A stretch of 5,445 nt of DNA from Bacteroidaceae bacterium (GCA_900769765.1 CAAGHW010000088.1:1-5445); one strand, 5' to 3'. Shown: positions 1-5,445, counted from the stretch's first letter. Translations and numbers: made by a program. Notes: generated by a model from the letters alone, not told the origin.

Positions 1-1
1 G

Positions 2-328
2 ATTCCGTTCGATATACAACGTGTCTATTGGATACACAGCGTTCCGCAAGGCGAGGAGCGTGGATGGCATTCCAACACAGAAATGTATGAATATGTGGTA
101 GCCGTAAACGGCAGTGTCGACATAACACTCGAAGACATCAACGGCAGACGCGACTATCATCTTGATGCAAAAGACAAAGGACTGCTCATTCCGCCCGACA
201 CATGGGACGAGATAAGAAACTTCTCACCCGACGCAGTGCTGCTTGTCATGGCATCGCACAGCTACAACCCCGATACATACATCAACTCGTACGAAGAATT
301 CCTCAATTACATAAAAAGCAAAAGATGA
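2..328 (+). CDS. FdtA/QdtA-type sugar-nucleotide 3,4-ketoisomerase (WxcM-like cupin), 5' partial
   Basis: The reading frame is already open at position 2, so the start lies outside the window. The visible part is 108 residues, and family members are usually about 135-140, so roughly 25-30 N-terminal residues are missing. The ATG at 83 is internal, because clear family sequence precedes it (IPFDIQRVYWIHSVPQGEER). The pattern matches small cupin-fold ketoisomerases: the PF.I.RVY opening, the ERGWHSN segment where the family usually has RGxHAHK, then VAVNGSVDITLED, GLLIPPDTWDEIRNFSPDAVLLV and a YNPDTYI..YEEFL tail. The family isomerises dTDP-4-keto-6-deoxyglucose to the 3-keto form in the cytoplasm for surface glycans. 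The stop overlaps the start of the aminotransferase (ATGA), which uses exactly this kind of product. An oddity is that the second His of HxH is Asn here. Whether the product has the galacto (FdtA) or gluco (QdtA) configuration cannot be told, and a related WxcM-like protein is possible. Confidence 0.85.
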   Translation: MPFDIQRVYWIHSVPQGEERGWHSNTEMYEYVVAVNGSVDITLEDINGRRDYHLDAKDKGLLIPPDTWDEIRNFSPDAVLLVMASHSYNPDTYINSYEEFLNYIKSKR

Positions 329-1428
329 TAAAGTACTGCGACCTCAAAAAGATAACAGAGATCCACGAGCCACAGCTGTCGGAGGCTGTGAACCGTGTTG
401 TACGGTCGGGGTGGTATATCTTGGGCAACGAGGTCAAGAACTTTGAGCAGGAATTTGCGCGATATTGCGGATGCACCTACTGCATAGGTACAGGCAACGG
501 ATTGGATGCGCTGACAATAATAATGCTTGCCTATAAGGAGATGGGCATAATGCAGGATGGCGACGAGGTCATTGTACCGGCAAACACATACATAGCATCT
601 GTTCTTTCCATCATTGAAGCAGGCTTGAAGCCTGTCTTTTGCGAGCCATCGTGGGAGAGCTGCAACATCGACCCGAAAAAGATAGAAGAACTCATAACTC
701 CACGCACAAAGGCCATAATGGCGGTACACCTGTACGGACGATGCGCCGACATTCCACAAATAGAGAAAATCGCAGACAAACACTCCCTGAAGATTATAGA
801 GGACAGCGCACAGGCGCATGGTGCCATAATTGACGGAAGACGTACAGGAAACCTTGGCGATGCTGCCGGCTTCAGTTTTTATCCGGGAAAGAATCTGGGA
901 GCATTGGGCGACGGCGGAGCAATAACGACCAACGACAAGGAACTTGCCGACATTGCACGCGCAATAGCCAACTACGGTTCACAGAAGAAATATGTAAACA
1001 TATACAAAGGCGTGAACAGCCGTCTTGACGAGATACAGGCCGCCATATTATCGGTCAAACTGAAAAGCCTTGATGCCGACAACGAAAGACGCATAGCAAT
1101 TGCCGAAAAATACAATGCCGGAATAGACAACTCCCTAATCACCTTACCGCAAACAGACAACCGCGAGGGACACGTATTCCATATATACCCTATTTTCTGC
1201 AAGGAGAGGGAGAAGTTGCAACAGCATCTTTTGGCAAACGGCATAGAGACAATAATACACTACCCTATTCCGCCACACAAGCAGGAGGCATTAAAAGAGT
1301 TCAACAGCCTTGAATTACCGATAACAGAACGGATACACGACGAAGAACTGAGCCTGCCCTGTAACCCGGCAATGAGCAACGACGAAGCCACAAAGGTCAT
1401 AGAGGTCATCAACTCATTCAGACCATAA
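325..1428 (+). CDS. DegT/DnrJ/EryC1/StrS-family sugar aminotransferase (FdtB/QdtB-like)
   Basis: A complete 367-residue fold-type I PLP enzyme of normal family length. I chose the ATG at 325 because recognisable homology begins there (MIKYCDLKKITEIHEPQL) and it overlaps the upstream stop as ATGA, which suggests translational coupling. An in-frame ATG at 202 would only add residues read out of frame from the ketoisomerase. Visible landmarks are GTGNGLDAL (residues 55-63, phosphate/cofactor region), EDSAQAHG (159-166, with Asp160 facing the PLP nitrogen and Gln163 stacking on the ring), SFYPGKNLGALGDGG (184-198, with Lys189 the Schiff-base lysine) and NSRLDEIQAA (231-240). The SFYPGKNLGALGDGG form is typical of enzymes making dTDP-3-amino-3,6-dideoxyhexoses (Fuc3N, Qui3N) from the 3-keto sugar with glutamate as amino donor. 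The ketoisomerase upstream supports this role. An acetyltransferase that often follows in this pathway is not present downstream. The exact sugar is uncertain, the family assignment is not. Confidence 0.93.
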   Translation: MIKYCDLKKITEIHEPQLSEAVNRVVRSGWYILGNEVKNFEQEFARYCGCTYCIGTGNGLDALTIIMLAYKEMGIMQDGDEVIVPANTYIASVLSIIEAGLKPVFCEPSWESCNIDPKKIEELITPRTKAIMAVHLYGRCADIPQIEKIADKHSLKIIEDSAQAHGAIIDGRRTGNLGDAAGFSFYPGKNLGALGDGGAITTNDKELADIARAIANYGSQKKYVNIYKGVNSRLDEIQAAILSVKLKSLDADNERRIAIAEKYNAGIDNSLITLPQTDNREGHVFHIYPIFCKEREKLQQHLLANGIETIIHYPIPPHKQEALKEFNSLELPITERIHDEELSLPCNPAMSNDEATKVIEVINSFRP

Positions 1429-1468
1429 AAGGGAACAGACCGCTTGCCGACAAAAACAACAAAAATAA

Positions 1469-1500
1469 TTTGGCATTTCCGCCAAAAAGATATACCTTTG
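1469..1500 (+). promoter_or_regulatory. Bacteroidetes-type promoter for tRNA-Gln
   Basis: TTTG at 1469-1472 is followed after 20 nt by TACCTTTG at 1493-1500. This matches the Bacteroidetes primary sigma factor consensus (TTTG, N19-21, TAnnTTTG) exactly. Initiation would be near 1507, giving a leader of about 108 nt before the tRNA. A short inverted repeat (TTTGGC / GCCAAA, 1469-1486) covers the -33 element. Because this is the only perfect match between the aminotransferase and the tRNA, I take it as the main tRNA promoter. Confidence 0.75.
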
Positions 1501-1554
1501 CAAACGTAAAATTTGCGAAGATTGGCTACGCTCGTTTACAAATTTCAAATTTCA

Positions 1555-1584
1555 TTTGATTTTGACTCACTTGCACAATCTTTG
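1555..1584 (+). promoter_or_regulatory. Possible second, weaker promoter close to tRNA-Gln
   Basis: TTTG at 1555-1558 is followed after 18 nt by AATCTTTG at 1577-1584, one base off the TAnnTTTG consensus and with slightly short spacing. It would start near 1591 and give a leader of about 24 nt. Its -7 element also lies in the 3' arm of a leader hairpin (1513-1524 with 1576-1587), so the resemblance could equally reflect RNA structure. Confidence 0.3.
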
Positions 1585-1614
1585 CAATGCTCTTCGAAAG
1601 AGAGCTATGAGGAT

Positions 1615-1685
1615 TGTCCTATGGTGTAATGGTAGCACAACAGGTTTTGGTTCTGTTTGTCTTGGTTCGAATCCAGGTAGGACAA
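1615..1685 (+). tRNA. tRNA-Gln (anticodon UUG)
   Basis: A full cloverleaf of 71 nt can be drawn by eye. The acceptor stem is TGTCCTA (1615-1621) with TAGGACA (1678-1684), and the discriminator A is at 1685. The D arm is GTGT, loop AATGGTA, GCAC. The anticodon stem is ACAGG with TCTGT (closing G-U pair) around loop TTTTGGT (1645-1651), so the anticodon is TTG at 1647-1649, reading CAA and CAG as glutamine. The T arm is CTTGG, TTCGAAT, CCAGG. The 3' CCA is not encoded. The last four bases also form the outer part of the terminator stem that follows. Confidence 0.95.
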
Positions 1686-1727
1686 CACAAAAAAAGGTCT
1701 GCAAATGCAGACCTTTTTTTGTGTTGT
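1682..1727. terminator. Symmetrical bidirectional rho-independent terminator between tRNA-Gln and luxS
   Basis: A perfect inverted repeat has two 21-base arms (1682-1702 and 1707-1727) around an AAAT loop. The core is GGTCTGC/GCAGACC, flanked by seven A on the left and seven T on the right. On either strand it reads as a GC stem followed by a U tract, so it can stop the tRNA transcript and the opposing luxS operon. It starts inside the tRNA 3' end and lies 16 bases past the luxS stop codon. Confidence 0.9.
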
Positions 1728-1742
1728 AAAACAATATCTCTT

Positions 1743-2222
1743 TTAACGAGGATAATTAAGGTTCTCGTCTGTTGCGACACAAAGCACCTCGACAAGGTAT
1801 TTACGAGCCTCCCAACGTGCCTCGGGCAAGTTCATAAGCAGATAATTGCCGCAATCGCGTGCCGAAGCACCTGGCACCTCGCCCTCATACGAAGCAACGA
1901 ACTCGAATGTCTCCAACAGCAGAGGCAATACATCGGACGAAGTCAAATCGCCTTTCACTATAAGATAATTGCCTGTCAGGCAACCCATAGGACCCCAATA
2001 GATTATCTTATCGGCCCACACGGGATGGTTTCGCAGGAATGTAGCTGCAAGATGCTCTATCGTGTGTATAGCACTCGGGCTCAATACAGGTTCACGATTG
2101 GGCTCCTTCATGCGGACATCAAATGTTGTAACAACCTCACCACCGACATTGTCCTGACGCGACACATATACGCCACGCTTCAGAAGCAGATGGTCTATTG
2201 TAAAACTTGGTATCTTTTCCAT
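1743..2222 (-). CDS. luxS: S-ribosylhomocysteine lyase LuxS
   Basis: A complete protein of 159 residues, normal for LuxS, acting in the cytoplasm. It cleaves S-ribosylhomocysteine to homocysteine and 4,5-dihydroxy-2,3-pentanedione, which cyclises to AI-2. The diagnostic residues are all visible: the zinc-binding HTIEH motif (His53, His57, with Glu56 as catalytic base), the third zinc ligand in RDCGNY (Cys124), the catalytic cysteine in GPMGCLTG (Cys81), and the substrate-binding FDVRMKEPN segment (residues 34-42). Nothing suggests inactivation. It is the last gene of the operon: its ATG lies 3 nt after the stop of mtnN, whose product makes its substrate, and the shared terminator follows its own stop. 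I see no separate promoter, so expression should depend on the operon promoter near 4125-4155. Whether AI-2 is a signal here or only a by-product of the activated methyl cycle cannot be read from sequence. Confidence 0.97.
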   Translation of the reverse strand: MEKIPSFTIDHLLLKRGVYVSRQDNVGGEVVTTFDVRMKEPNREPVLSPSAIHTIEHLAATFLRNHPVWADKIIYWGPMGCLTGNYLIVKGDLTSSDVLPLLLETFEFVASYEGEVPGASARDCGNYLLMNLPEARWEARKYLVEVLCVATDENLNYPR

Positions 2223-2225
2223 AAA

Positions 2226-2921
2226 TTAAAGTTTTGAAAGAAAACTGCGTGTAACACCGAACGAACGGTTAGCCATCTCGCCCCAGAAATTCTCATACTG
2301 CTCGATATGGTTATCAACTCCGGGGGTGTCGCTTATTATTCTGAAGCTGACAAAAGGAACGCCATATATATGACATGTCTGGGCTATGGCGGCAGACTCC
2401 ATATCAACGGCAAGACCGGCGGGGAAATTGGACTTTATCTTATCGAGCTCTTCACGGCTTGTAATGAACTGGTCACCTGTACATATAAGACCGGCGTGAA
2501 TACGTGTAACATTCCCGGAGTCATCATTAAGACCCTGTGCAACCTTATACAACTTTTCGGAAGCAGGGAAGACGGCAGGCATACCCTGCACCTGTCCATA
2601 TTCGCATCCCATACCACACCATACGTCGTGGTATACTATCGAAGAACTTACAACGACATCCATCACAGCCAACGACGTATCGATGCCGCCGGCAACTCCT
2701 GTACTGACAATAGCGTCAGGGGCAAAAGAGCGTATAAGTTCCGCTGTACCTACTGCAGCATTGACCTTACCTATACCACATTGGCGAAGGATTATCTCAT
2801 TTGACGATATACGGCCTACAAGATATGATATACCGCCCTTTTCACACTTCTGGACATCGGCAAGCAATGTAGCAAGCTGCTCGTACTCCGATGTCATAGC
2901 TGTCAAAACACCTATCTTCAT
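2226..2921 (-). CDS. mtnN: 5'-methylthioadenosine/S-adenosylhomocysteine nucleosidase (Pfs/MTAN)
   Basis: A complete protein of 231 residues, typical for the family (E. coli MtnN is 232). It hydrolyses the glycosidic bond of methylthioadenosine and S-adenosylhomocysteine, releasing adenine. Landmarks are the N-terminal MKIGVLTAMTSEYE with Glu12 at the family catalytic position, CGIGKVNAA (residues 48-56), STGVAGGI (73-80, ribose/phosphate loop), AVDMESAAIA (171-180, with Met174 and Glu175 binding the ribose) and ISDTPG (196-201, with Asp198 as the catalytic acid). The start is the ATG at 2921. A longer in-frame start at 2984 would run into the upstream gene and add residues foreign to the family, whereas 2921 leaves a 4-nt gap. 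It sits directly before luxS (3-nt gap), the classic pfs-luxS pairing. No strong ribosome binding site is visible, as usual in this phylum. Confidence 0.95.
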   Translation of the reverse strand: MKIGVLTAMTSEYEQLATLLADVQKCEKGGISYLVGRISSNEIILRQCGIGKVNAAVGTAELIRSFAPDAIVSTGVAGGIDTSLAVMDVVVSSSIVYHDVWCGMGCEYGQVQGMPAVFPASEKLYKVAQGLNDDSGNVTRIHAGLICTGDQFITSREELDKIKSNFPAGLAVDMESAAIAQTCHIYGVPFVSFRIISDTPGVDNHIEQYENFWGEMANRSFGVTRSFLSKL

Positions 2922-2925
2922 AGAA

Positions 2926-4080
2926 TTATAATAATGTAAACAATACATAAACCCAATGGGCAACGACTCCTGCCACAAAACCACCTACGGTGTGGGCCAG
3001 AATGGCCTTTGAGGTCAAACGGCGATAACCGATGGCATCAAGCATTGCTGTATGGGTACTCAGATAACCGCTCCAGCACATACCTATGGCTGTGAAAACA
3101 GCTATTGCATTGCCGTCAATCCATCCGGCATCGGCAAAGTTTGGAATGAGACCAAGTGCAGCACCGACAGCACCAAGCGCAGTAATAGGGAATGCTATGA
3201 GGTGAGGGTCGGTAAAGCCAAAGAGCCATTTGAAGAGGAAACCGAGTTTCTCGCCAACCCAAGGCAAAAGCTGTACTCCTTCGTAAGCAGCACCTGTATA
3301 CCCCTCAGAAGAAGATGGTCCAAAGGTAAACAGCATGACAAGTGTCGAGATTACCAGCACGCCAGGTATGATTGCCAAGCCCACATCGACACCGGTGCGG
3401 CCACCATCGAGCAATGAATCCAATATACGCTGGAAAAGAGGTTTCTTGAAATGCATATCAGTATCTTCCACAATCTCTTCGCACTCTATCGCATCCTCTG
3501 TCTTATAGCGGGGAGAAGCCTTGACAACAAAATACTGCATCAGTCTTGTAGAGACGACACAACCCATGAAAGCTCCGAAAAGACCGATAAAAGGTTCGGC
3601 ATAATATCCTTGACCGACCATGAAGACGATTACCAGCAATCCCATTCCGAATGCAGTACCGAAGTTCGTCAATGATATGAACTGATACTTCTTGAAATAG
3701 GTGGCAAAACGTTTGTCCTGTGCAAGCGAAATGATTGCCGGATTGTCGGACAGGAATGTCAATACTGCACCAAGAGATGCAACACCCGGAAGATTGAACA
3801 ACGGCTTCATCAAAGGACGCAAGATTTTCTCAAGCATGTTCACCACACCGAACTCCACGAATATTTTACCTATGGCACCTGTTATGACACATATTGCCAT
3901 AAGATAGAACACCGTATTCAGCAACAGGTCGTGTGCTGTCTTCATAATGGTGTTAAGCATGTTTGCAGTTCCCATCTGCGATGCAAGATAGCCGAAGAGA
4001 AGAAAGAATATCGCCAGGCAGACAACACCAGCCGGTATCCATCCAAAAATTCTCTTTGTTAGTTTTCTGAAAGGTTTCAT
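2926..4080 (-). CDS. Nucleoside-recognition (Gate) domain inner-membrane protein, probable transporter
   Basis: A complete hydrophobic protein of 384 residues. I chose the ATG at 4080 (MKPFRKLTKR, a positively charged N-terminus before the first membrane segment), because the upstream in-frame ATG at 4161 lies beyond the predicted transcription start. About 8-9 membrane segments are apparent, roughly at residues 12-34, 52-76, 97-120, 138-158, 162-186, 232-254, 292-312, 322-345 and 362-383. A polar acidic loop lies near 189-215. Two similar halves each hold a Gate-like stretch; the first contains LTFLSDNPAIISLA (107-120) and the second FPITALGAVGAALG (297-310) with GMCWSGYLSTHTAMLDAIG (333-351). 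The family resembles the uncharacterised CD0519/CD1768-type membrane proteins. The Gate domain occurs in nucleoside transporters and spore proteins, but the substrate is unknown. It is the first gene of the operon with mtnN and luxS, so transport of adenine, a nucleoside or an AI-2-related compound is a reasonable guess only. Confidence 0.85.
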   Translation of the reverse strand: MKPFRKLTKRIFGWIPAGVVCLAIFFLLFGYLASQMGTANMLNTIMKTAHDLLLNTVFYLMAICVITGAIGKIFVEFGVVNMLEKILRPLMKPLFNLPGVASLGAVLTFLSDNPAIISLAQDKRFATYFKKYQFISLTNFGTAFGMGLLVIVFMVGQGYYAEPFIGLFGAFMGCVVSTRLMQYFVVKASPRYKTEDAIECEEIVEDTDMHFKKPLFQRILDSLLDGGRTGVDVGLAIIPGVLVISTLVMLFTFGPSSSEGYTGAAYEGVQLLPWVGEKLGFLFKWLFGFTDPHLIAFPITALGAVGAALGLIPNFADAGWIDGNAIAVFTAIGMCWSGYLSTHTAMLDAIGYRRLTSKAILAHTVGGFVAGVVAHWVYVLFTLL

Positions 4081-4124
4081 ATAATAGATTTTATTAAAAA
4101 TCTGTTTAAGTGTGTTATCTATTA

Positions 4125-4155
4125 CAAAAATAGATGTAAAATTCGAGACTGCAAA
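4125..4155 (-). promoter_or_regulatory. Bacteroidetes-type promoter of the transporter-mtnN-luxS operon
   Basis: Read on the - strand, TTTG (4155-4152) is followed after 19 nt by TATTTTTG (4132-4125), an exact fit to TTTG, N19-21, TAnnTTTG. Initiation would be near 4118, leaving a leader of about 38 nt before the ATG at 4080. That is too short for a known SAM or SAH riboswitch. This promoter excludes the longer start of the membrane protein at 4161. Confidence 0.75.
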
Positions 4156-4343
4156 CTGCATCGCTGCAAATTACTGATTTTATGACAGAGCTATACAAAA
4201 AAGGGATGTCTGCCGCATACAAAAATTCATCAACAGCACCTTTCTACACAAGAGATTCCAAATGCAAGGACAGACATACCCTTCATTACTAAACAAACAA
4301 GAGCACACTTTTGTTCTACCGTATATAAAAACAATTGTTGTTT
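4156..4343. other. Non-coding stretch between divergent promoters, with an imperfect inverted repeat
   Basis: The full gene-free interval between the membrane protein and the acyltransferase is 348 bases (4081-4428), with the two promoters and short leaders at its sides. The middle is AT-rich and holds no convincing gene. Its main structure is an imperfect inverted repeat: 4201-4212 pairs with 4271-4283 over 12 bp with one bulged A, around a 58-nt loop. A 10-bp palindrome (AACAATTGTT, 4330-4339) lies just upstream of the right-hand promoter. I see no promoter that clearly serves a small RNA here. Confidence 0.5.
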
Positions 4344-4374
4344 TTTGCTTTTTGAAATATATTGCCTATCTTCG
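4344..4374 (+). promoter_or_regulatory. Bacteroidetes-type promoter of the acyltransferase gene
   Basis: TTTG at 4344-4347 is followed after 19 nt by TATCTTCG at 4367-4374, one base off TAnnTTTG. Initiation would be near 4381, giving an AT-rich leader of about 48 nt before the ATG at 4429. A second TTTG at 4351-4354 has the wrong spacing (12 nt). Confidence 0.6.
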
Positions 4375-4428
4375 CAATTAGGAGAAAGATTATCCACAAT
4401 TGAACGATATCCATTAAAATAAACAAAT

Positions 4429-5445
4429 ATGACGATTCCTGCAGAATACGACGAAATCCGTCCATACACAGCTACGGAGATTCCACAGATTTGTAATGAA
4501 CTTATAGCCGACCCCGAGTTCCAGGCTATAATAAAATATGTTTTCAAAGACATTCCTTTTGAATATATTGCAGCCCAAATGTGCAATGCGAAGGACAATC
4601 TCGCGTTCCAGAAAGCGGTGATATATCCGTTCATGAAAACAGTATTGCAGAAGCTTTCAAGCGGACTTACCGTAAATATCGAGAACAAGGAGAATGCGGG
4701 CAAGTCACTCTGCATATCGAACCACCGCGACATCATTATGGACTCGGCAATTCTTGACGTGGTTTTTGTAGAAGCAATAGACAACACCGTTGAGATTGCC
4801 ATTGGCGACAACCTGCTTATACGCCCTTGGATAAAGAAGCTCGTACGCTTGAACCGCAGTTTCATTGTACAGCGTTCAGCATCGATACGCGAAATGCTTG
4901 CATCATCGAAACGCCTATCTTCGTACATACATTACACCATTGCCGAGCGCAACCAGCCTATCTGGCTTGCACAGCGCGAAGGACGTGCCAAGGACAGCAA
5001 CGACCGCACACAGGAGGGATTGATAAAAATGTTGTCCATGTACAGTGGTGGAGACATCATTGATGCGCTTATGGAACTGAACATTGCACCGACGACAATT
5101 TCTTACGAGTATGACCCATGCGATTACCTCAAGGCTAAAGAATTCCAGCAGAAGCGCGATAACCCTGAGCACAAGAAAGCTCCAAGCGACGACCTCGAGA
5201 ATATGAAAGTGGGTGTTATGGGCTACAAGGGTGGCATTCACTACCATATTGCAGACTGCATAAATGACGAGATAAACGCTATTGACCGCGCACTCGGCAA
5301 GAACGAAAAGACAGCTGCCGTTGCACGCATCATTGACAAGCATATCCACAGCAACTACAAGTTCTGGCCTATCAACTACTATTATTATGAGTTGATGACA
5401 GGCGACACACAGTTTGCCGACAGATATACTGCAGAGGATAAAGCA
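4429..5445 (+). CDS. PlsC-family (glycerophosphate-type) acyltransferase, 3' partial
   Basis: The frame stays open from the ATG at 4429 to the window end: 339 residues with no stop. An in-frame TAA at 4420-4422 rules out an earlier start. The order of motifs is that of the 1-acylglycerol-3-phosphate acyltransferase superfamily: ISNHRDIIMDS (residues 96-106, motif I with His99), RLNRSFIVQR (140-149, motif II), IWLAQREGRAKDSNDRTQEG (178-197, motif III, in place of the usual FPEGT) and a TISYEYDP strand (223-230, motif IV). No clear membrane segment is seen, so it probably acts at the inner face of the membrane, moving an acyl chain from acyl-ACP or acyl-CoA to a lipid precursor. The acceptor is unknown: lysophosphatidic acid is the default, but an amino-lipid of the glycine/ornithine type is an alternative in this phylum. 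An oddity is that six positions, not five, separate His99 from Asp105. It is divergent from the luxS operon with its own promoter. Confidence 0.85.
   Translation, partial: MTIPAEYDEIRPYTATEIPQICNELIADPEFQAIIKYVFKDIPFEYIAAQMCNAKDNLAFQKAVIYPFMKTVLQKLSSGLTVNIENKENAGKSLCISNHRDIIMDSAILDVVFVEAIDNTVEIAIGDNLLIRPWIKKLVRLNRSFIVQRSASIREMLASSKRLSSYIHYTIAERNQPIWLAQREGRAKDSNDRTQEGLIKMLSMYSGGDIIDALMELNIAPTTISYEYDPCDYLKAKEFQQKRDNPEHKKAPSDDLENMKVGVMGYKGGIHYHIADCINDEINAIDRALGKNEKTAAVARIIDKHIHSNYKFWPINYYYYELMTGDTQFADRYTAEDKA

Noticed and set aside
202..324. A longer start for the aminotransferase at the ATG at 202
   Set aside because: The extra 41 residues are an out-of-frame reading of the ketoisomerase and resemble nothing in the family. 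The ATG at 325 matches the usual N-terminus and overlaps the upstream stop.
307..819. Open frame of 170 codons on the - strand
   Set aside because: It lies opposite the aminotransferase, has no family resemblance, and is Cys/Tyr/Leu-rich as expected of a shadow frame.
1615..1685. The tRNA-Gln 3' end as an attachment site for an integrated element
   Set aside because: No integrase is present and no second copy of the tRNA 3' end is seen in the window.
1614..2237. Open frame of 207 codons on the + strand through the tRNA and luxS
   Set aside because: It begins inside the tRNA, crosses the terminator and runs antisense to a clearly real luxS.
2307..2804. Open frame of 165 codons on the + strand
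   Set aside because: It is antisense to mtnN, whose catalytic residues are all present, and its own composition is unlike a conserved protein.
4081..4124. A SAM or SAH riboswitch upstream of the mtnN-luxS operon
   Set aside because: The predicted leader is only about 38 nt and AT-rich, with no pseudoknot or multi-stem core.
4081..4161. A longer start for the membrane protein at the ATG at 4161
   Set aside because: The well-matched promoter at 4125-4155 would start transcription downstream of it, and the added residues do not look like a signal or family N-terminus.
4230..4928. Open frame of 232 codons on the - strand
   Set aside because: It covers the acyltransferase promoter and 5' part in antisense, whereas the + strand frame there has all the acyltransferase motifs.
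4915..5349. Open frame of 144 codons on the - strand
   Set aside because: It is antisense to the acyltransferase and shows no recognisable domain.

Overview
The window looks like chromosomal DNA from a member of the Bacteroidales. Three intergenic regions carry the Bacteroidetes-type promoter (TTTG, 19-20 nt, TAnnTTTG or a one-base variant). Gene starts lack clear Shine-Dalgarno sequences, and the pfs/luxS gene pair and the PlsC-like acyltransferase fit that group. I cannot name a genus. No mobile element, CRISPR array, integrase or rRNA is visible.

Layout. (1) Positions 1-1428 are the 3' end of a surface-polysaccharide locus on the + strand. A 5'-truncated sugar-nucleotide 3,4-ketoisomerase (FdtA/QdtA type) overlaps a complete PLP-dependent sugar aminotransferase (FdtB/QdtB type) by an ATGA junction. 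Together they would turn dTDP-4-keto-6-deoxyglucose into a dTDP-3-amino-3,6-dideoxyhexose. (2) Positions 1429-1727 hold a promoter, a long leader, tRNA-Gln(UUG) and a perfectly symmetrical terminator. (3) Positions 1743-4155 are a three-gene operon on the - strand, read from right to left: a nucleoside-recognition ('Gate') membrane protein, MTA/SAH nucleosidase (mtnN/pfs) and S-ribosylhomocysteine lyase (luxS). The gaps are only 4 and 3 nt, and a good promoter lies just upstream. (4) Positions 4156-4343 are non-coding between divergent promoters. (5) From 4344 to the right edge, a promoter drives a PlsC-family acyltransferase whose 3' end is cut off by the window.

How the genes work together. 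MtnN removes adenine from S-adenosylhomocysteine, and LuxS splits the resulting S-ribosylhomocysteine into homocysteine and the AI-2 precursor DPD. The co-transcribed membrane protein may move a purine, nucleoside or related product of this cycle, but this is inferred from gene order and fold only. The luxS operon and the tRNA gene converge on one bidirectional terminator whose 21-bp arms reach into the last four bases of the tRNA.

I see no clearly new multi-gene system here. The items most worth checking are the transporter in the pfs-luxS operon, the palindromic terminator overlapping the tRNA, and atypical active-site motifs in the ketoisomerase and the acyltransferase.
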